A DNA stretch of 64,000 bases from Macrotrachela quadricornifera (Eukaryota > Rotifera > Eurotatoria > Philodinida > Philodinidae), in the NCBI GenBank assembly GCA_022393335.1, contig JAJEKB010021191.1:2079944-2143943 (forward strand), in the 5' to 3' direction. The translations under genes and the position numbers were made by a program. Position 1 is the first letter of the stretch; each line of letters starts with the position of its first letter. Below the pieces are notes generated by a model. It was given only the letters and a program-made list of their open reading frames with translations. It searched no databases and was not told the DNA's origin. Shown piece by piece: positions 58,741 through 64,000 of this stretch.

Positions 58741-60612
58741 TACTCAGTCGATATCTCTTATTTACAATCGATTACACGTAAATATGAAATATTAAAAAAT
58801 GAGGTTTTAAATATTATCAATAATTTTCTACTTATGGTAGCATGAGATAGCAAATAGCTGAACATTATAAAAAAGAAAAAAAAGCATACACCGATTATAA
58901 AAATTTTACATATTGTCTATCAATGAAATAATTTCTAAAACGATTTCATATAGTTTGAAAAAATATTTTGTTGAATCACCTATTGATGATGTTTTACACT
59001 CTTTAGAGATGAGAAATGTAGAAAATCTTCAACAAAGATTAGTATATACCAGAAAATTATAATTATTCTGCTTCATGTTCTTAACATTAAATTAATATCC
59101 AAAATATCAAATACATTTCATGTTAAAATTATCAGATTTTATTTAGAATAATAATTATTTAGTGATGAAGCAACTAATTTAGCTAACAAATTATGACAAC
59201 AATTTATTACATCACTTATTCTCTTTCTCGTGGAGAAGAATCTAGCAGAAATAAATTGTTTTGCTTGATTACTTGTATGTCTGTACATCATTGTTTGGTC
59301 GAATAGTGGATACCGAAGCAAAAAAAGGATCCTTTTCAATAAAATTTGACCAGAAGTAATCAAGGGTGAGCAATCCAAATCCAAGGTTAGTTATTATTAA
59401 TTAGTTATTGATCAATAATTATCAGTATGTCCATAAGAATTGACCAAAAGATATTAGGAAAAAATTAGTCCATCTGTCTACTCAGAAGAAACTGAAACGT
59501 GTAGATAGATGCACTTGACAGAATAATGCAGTGTGAATATGCTGATTTCGAATCGTGGAACCACGTAAATAAACAATTTAGAAATAGCACTTCTACGAAA
59601 AAGAGCTAAGCGAGTTTGCCGACGAACGTACTTGTTCAATATTTGTTTACTTTTGTTACGTAAATATATTATATATGACAAAGTTTTGCGTCAAAGCATT
59701 CTCATTCATTAGCAGATGATCATGTTGAATGCACAATACATTTTCATTGTAGAAAAACGTTTTTATGCACTCTGTATCTTTCAATCTGGAGCATTATGAT
59801 AGTTGACACGTATCAACCAGCTCATCAATTACAGAAATTGATCATTTTCTTCAACAAACAAAGAGAGATGCGTTGATTTTTTTTAGTTAATTCGATGTGG
59901 TGCTAAAGAGGATTCGAAGGATCTGCAATAATCTAGCGTGAACTGAATACTTTTTCAGATACTGTTTTTTGAAAAAAAACTCAAAGGAATAACCTTAATT
60001 TGGAGACACTTTTAAATCTGTCTTCTGACAGTAGAAACAATCAGTAGAAAATAATTCGCTTTAAAAGAAATATTCTCTGAATAAAAATTTGTCGACGAAA
60101 GACAAGATTCATAAGTTCAATAATAAGATAACAAATAAACATATCAGACGTTCACATTTAACCTTGTATTTATATTTATTTAGCATATTGTATGTCTACT
60201 TGAACCAATACACCTTTCTGTAATATTTTGAATTGTTTTGTCAGTATAGTACATATTATCTGTCATTTAAACTAATAGTCTAATAAACATTCTATCAATG
60301 ATGAGATGTACATCAAAACTTGTTTTATTTGAATACTCATCTTTCTCTGATAAGATTGTGTAGAATAATGTACAATCTACTGTTGCAAAATAATATTTTT
60401 ATTTATGAAAATGGAGACAAAACGTCACTTATATAAAAGATAAGAACAAATTAATTTTAAGACAAAACAGGTAAATATTATCATGTAGGAGATACTTCTA
60501 GATGAAAAATAAATATGACTGTTTTTCTTTTCATAAAATTATGATTATCATATTTTTTACTGTTAACAAAATACTAAAAAAAAATGAATTAAATTTTTTC
60601 TTTAATATATTT
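58741..60612. other. Gene-free AT-rich region
   Basis: About 59222-59290 repeats the stretch seen near 4250-4315. No gene is visible. The end is the 3' flank of the minus-strand gene at 60613. Confidence 0.45.
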
Positions 60613-60906
60613 TTAACTTGTTTTTGTTATTGTCCACATTTTTCGATCTTTTCCATAATGTTCACTTATTATTTCAAAACCAGCATTTTGAAAAGCTTGA
60701 ATAACTGATGCTACTGAATCATTACATTGTACACCTAATTGATCATCACATAAACGATCATTTGACAATGCTTCTTGTAATATTCCAATAACTTCAGGTG
60801 ATACTTTATAAGCAGGAACACCAGTGCTATGAACAATAGTTGGTCCTGAATATTCTTCAGATTCATTACATGAAATTGTTAATGTTGTATTCAATTCAAT
60901 TGACAT
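60613..60906 (-). CDS. GCHFR: GTP cyclohydrolase I feedback regulator-like protein
   Basis: A single-exon frame of 97 residues from ATG 60906-60904, starting M-S-I-E-L-N. It has G-P-T-I-V near residue 21, S-P-E-V-I-G-I-L in the middle, D-S-V-A-S-V-I-Q-A-F-Q-N-A-G-F-E near 63-78, and ends with W-T-I-T-K-T. GFRP proteins (about 84 residues) share the G-P-T-x-V start, a central D-x-P-x-x-V-x-x-x-L-x-x-x-G-F helix and a final W-x-L-x-K strand. They form pentamers that dock on GTP cyclohydrolase I and tune tetrahydrobiopterin synthesis in response to BH4 and phenylalanine. This protein is slightly longer, by an insertion with two Cys (C-D-D-Q-L-G-V-Q-C). The frame is clean and bounded by AT-rich flanks. 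The assignment is a moderate-confidence motif call; a GCH1 partner is not in the window. Confidence 0.55.
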   Translation of the reverse strand: MSIELNTTLTISCNESEEYSGPTIVHSTGVPAYKVSPEVIGILQEALSNDRLCDDQLGVQCNDSVASVIQAFQNAGFEIISEHYGKDRKMWTITKTS

Positions 60907-61189
60907 TATTATTTTTCTATACTCGTTTCAAAAAAATAACTATATAACAATAACAGAAAAATTTTACCTTCACGTGAATATACAATGTATTTTGTAAAGA
61001 ATTTTGCTTGTTATATATATATATATATAAGCAAAGTAGTACACTATGATTTTTTTAAAAGATAAAGAATATAAATACAGACACGAAGAATAATAGACAA
61101 AGACAAGTAATGTCCTTAAAGGTAATAAGTTACTCGAAATAATAAAAAGAATAATATTTTTTTTATCATTATTTTCCAACTCTTCAAGA
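60907..61189. promoter_or_regulatory. 5' flank of GFRP-like gene
   Basis: AT-rich with an alternating TA tract at about 61013-61030, some 110 bases upstream of the ATG, which could serve as a TATA-type core. No other element was recognised. Confidence 0.3.
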
Positions 61190-61600
61190 CCTCTCCTCCC
61201 CTCTCAAAATGGATTTCCCATTTAAAACAGTCTGTTTGAGCTGAGATTTTTAGGGATGAGTGAGTCCGATGAGAAACTCCTCTGGTAAAAATTTCAGCTC
61301 GATACAGCATATTTTTCCCAACTTATAGTTGATTTACTACCTTCCAGGAGATCTTTAATAACTTCATCACTATCAAAGGTAGAGAGCTCGGGTTGGTTTT
61401 CAATTAAAGCTACCGTCTGTGCCCAAGTTTTGTCCAAATAGAAGATTAAAATTCTTCTTCTTTCATTCTTTATGAACATTTTAGTCGAATTGATGTGTAA
61501 ATCACCAGAAAAACGGGTGATCCAGTGATAGTAAATTTTGCTTTTCTCAGACTTGGAGTCAATTATAGAAAATTCGTTTGGACAAAAGTTAAATGTTTTA
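61190..61600 (-). repeat. Decayed relative of the TTAA element
   Basis: Read on the minus strand, GCTGAAATTTTTACCAGAGG, CTCATCGGACTCACTCATCC and a TGTCCAAACG-type segment near 61580 follow segments of 22658-23550. The ends are lost. Confidence 0.5.
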
Positions 61601-61923
61601 ATACAGCAAACTTCTTGTCATTTGTCGAGAACGTGATTTATTGTTTAAAATAATCTTTTAATTACACAAAGTTTCTGTAGTTTATAAAAACCACCATGGA
61701 TGCAGAGATAAAACTAAGTACTGTATGTCTACGAAAGAGAATTAAATATTTCTTTATGATATTAAGTAAATAACTTGATTAATTATTGTTCAAGCAATAA
61801 TACTACAATTGCACGAGCAAGGATCGTTAATGCAGGAACATACTAAAGAAATAACATCTTAAAATTGATGAGGATGTCTTAACTAAGTTTTATCTCGATT
61901 TATTTCAGCGATTCAATATTTAA

Positions 61924-62912
61924 AGGGTGATCCAAAAGTCTTGGTCCCTCTCAGAAAAATTGGTCGCTCTCCCTTATAGTAAACTCAAAAATGCTCAAAC
62001 TTCGGTATCTTATCCCTCGTAAGTAGGCGGATATTGCCCAAAAGTTTCATGTCTCTATCCCTTATTATAAGAGAAATATATAGGCCAACATTTTAGAAAT
62101 CTTATTCTCCCATCTCCTAAAAATAATAGTTGGTAGATAATAAATGAGCCACTTTTGTGTTTCATTTTTCCAACACTTGATAAGAAAACAAAATATCCCG
62201 CATGATGCAGCGTAAAAAGCTCTACAATCTACACAGTAAAGCGCATTTTAATTATATAGCTTTTGGTTCCAAAAAAAGCAAAACTTTATGAAGTCAATTT
62301 TCGCCATCGTAAAAAAATCGTTTTTTTCTACACGATGGAAAGACTAGTTTTTTTTTCATCTTTTTGTCACCTAATACATTTTATTACGAAAAAACAAAAT
62401 ATACCAGAAGATGCAGTATCAAAAGTTCTACAATTTAGAAAGAAAACCTTGTTTTAACTGTGTACTTTTTGTTTTCAAAAAAGAGCAAAAGTTGGCGCGA
62501 CAGTTTTTGCAATGGCAAAAATTAATCATACAGAGTTTTGCTTTGTTTTGTAAACAAAAATTTGATAGTTAAAATGTGCTTTATTGTGTAGATTGTAGAG
62601 CTTTTCACGCTGCATCTCGTGGTATATTTTGTTTTCATAATAGAACGTATCCTGTGATGGCAAAATGAAACGCAAAAGTGGCCCGTTTACATGCATTATG
62701 CGCCAATCATTATTTTTAGGAGATGGGAGAATAAGATTTCTAGAATGTTAGTCTATATATCTCCCTTATAATAAGGGATGGAGACATGAAACTTTGAGGT
62801 AATATTCGCCTACTTCCGAAGGATAAGATACCGAAGTTTGAGCATTTTTGAGTTCACTATAAGGGAGAACGAACAATTTTTCTGAGAGGATCCAAGACTT
62901 TTGGATCACCCT
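61924..62912. mobile_element. Long-TIR element, 7-bp ATATTTA duplication
   Basis: The left end AGGGTGATCCAAAAGTCTTG pairs with the right end (CAAGACTTTTGGATCACCCT). The arms match over about 230 bp with few changes (for example CAAACTTCGGTATCTTATCC and TTCTCCCATCTCCTAAAAAT in both). ATATTTA flanks both sides (61916-61922 and 62913-62919), so the duplication is 7 or imperfect 8 bp, as in hAT-type insertions. The interior has CACGCTGCATCTCGTGGTAT-type palindromic segments and no intact ORF. Confidence 0.78.
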
Positions 62913-63114
62913 ATATTTACCCAACCAAGAAAATTCTTTCAATGACGGTTTAAAAGTTTTACATTCGGTTTGATTTGTGATGGCGTTATGGGTGTTGACA
63001 AAATCGAAATGAACTATGTTTTCGGTATCGTTGTCTATTGTTGAGTGATATAATGTATGTTAGTCGAATTTTGGACAAAAAAATAATTAAAAGCGCTGAC
63101 AATGAATGCTTTCT

Positions 63115-63408
63115 AGAGCCCGGCGTGACCAAAAGTCAAACTGAAGTTGGATCATACTTCTGATACATGATTTTTCTCGTTCTTTTTTTTGAAAACGTAA
63201 CTGAAACATCTTTAATAGAAACTAGTTTCAACAAGTTTTTTTTTGGATAATTTATCACGTATTGATTAAGAAAATATTTTAATTCTTTATTTCCTTCCAC
63301 AGTGATATGTTCTGGTTACTATTCACCAATACAATTTGTACATCTGACTTCTGTTTAGAAGCTAGAAAAAAATCTCCGTGACCAAAAAAGTTGGTCACGC
63401 CGGACTCT
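63115..63408. mobile_element. Small TIR element, AGAGYCCGGCGTGACCAA ends
   Basis: AGAGCCCGGCGTGACCAA at 63115 is mirrored by TTGGTCACGCCGGACTCT ending at 63408, with one mismatch. Related decayed ends lie at 30482-30799. No ORF or certain target duplication. Confidence 0.6.
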
Positions 63409-63689
63409 ATTCGGAACGCATTGTAGAACACTCTTGAAAACTTCAAATCAATGCGTACAATAGTGCAGAAAACCATCATTCTCAAAATCCTGCTCTTCCT
63501 TATTTTATTTTCCTCCTGTTCTTCTATGTATTTCGTTCGTTCCTATAGTTAGGGAAGAACATCTGGTTGTTCGGGGAGTATTGTGGAGCGCTCTGGAAAA
63601 CTTTTGATTGGTGCGAACAATTCTATTTTTTGTCGATACAATAGTAGAAAAAAAATTCTTTTGATGAAAATTTCACTAAGCCATTTTTT

Positions 63690-63870
63690 ATTATAACTCA
63701 GCAATAGACTGGCAAATCATTTTCATCTTCTTCTCTCAACCGAGGTATTGATGAGACGATGATTCTGTGCACAAAATTTCAGCTCAATCGAATGTAATTA
63801 TGAAGAGTTATCGTATAAGTGGACGGATACACTGACTGTCTCTAGATTGTATTCAGTTTTTAAGTACAGG
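63690..63870. repeat. Dispersed repeat, copy 2
   Basis: Matches 40330-40525 in order and orientation (TATTGATGAGACGATGATTC, then GTGGACGGATACACTGACTG). Confidence 0.5.
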
Positions 63871-64000
63871 AAAAGGTAAACAGGTTGATAATATGAAGAA
63901 ATATACTTTATACGTGAGAAAATTGAAAAATAAAAAATCACAAATTATACAAAACAGCAGTTATATAATATGATTTGTTATTTACAATGAAAGCAGAGTT

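Larger units (their letters stand above)
62920..64000. other. Gene-free end of window with repeats
   Basis: Contains the small element at 63115-63408 and the second copy of the 40330 repeat (about 63690-63870). No coding exon recognised. Confidence 0.45.

Overview
The window is AT-rich nuclear DNA from an invertebrate with short spliced introns. The best fit is a bdelloid rotifer, such as a Rotaria-like species. This is an inference from FG-GAP/VCBS ectodomain proteins, an NHL-repeat protein, introns of about 50-80 bp and many small non-autonomous DNA transposons. No gene looks bacterial and no rRNA or tRNA gene was found. There are two assembly gaps (19266-19483 and 41970-41979).

Layout. 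1-2 kb: two inverted-repeat elements. 2.5-11.6 kb (minus strand): a compact membrane-protein cluster. It holds an intact five-exon FG-GAP gene (2482-4090). Upstream lies a phase-consistent 11-exon locus (4596-11576) encoding three tandem units, each with two membrane segments around a Cys-rich ectodomain, then one more membrane segment and an FG-GAP ectodomain. Two in-frame TAA codons interrupt that locus. 11.6-23.6 kb: mostly repeats (foldback elements at 13.7 and 16.9 kb, a degenerate CCTTAATCTA satellite, an inverted minisatellite with a gap at 19 kb, a TTAA-flanked element at 22.7 kb) plus the 3' end of a BEN-like gene (18030-18708). 23.6-36.5 kb (minus strand): one seven-exon gene whose exons sum to exactly 2270 codons. 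It encodes ankyrin repeats, a WWE-like segment, a coiled coil, a DEAH-box RNA helicase with HA2 region, a nucleotidyltransferase-like domain and a C-terminal PARP domain. Two of its introns are swollen by transposons, one with elements nested in elements. 36.5-45.3 kb: gene-poor, with transposase remnants and several palindromic elements. 45.5-51.2 kb (plus strand): a secreted Cys-rich/Thr-rich exon set and an NHL-repeat gene that can be joined in phase. 51-64 kb: repeats, a piggyBac-like remnant, a mariner-type composite element, a small GFRP-like gene (60613-60906) and a long-TIR element with a 7-bp target duplication.

The genes do not form a pathway. The two main points of interest are the helicase-nucleotidyltransferase-PARP fusion, with a His-to-Tyr change at the first position of the PARP triad, and the tandem two-membrane-segment/FG-GAP receptor-like locus with two isolated stop codons. 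All exon models come from hand-read splice sites, checked by phase and codon-sum arithmetic. All family names rest on motif recognition without a database search.
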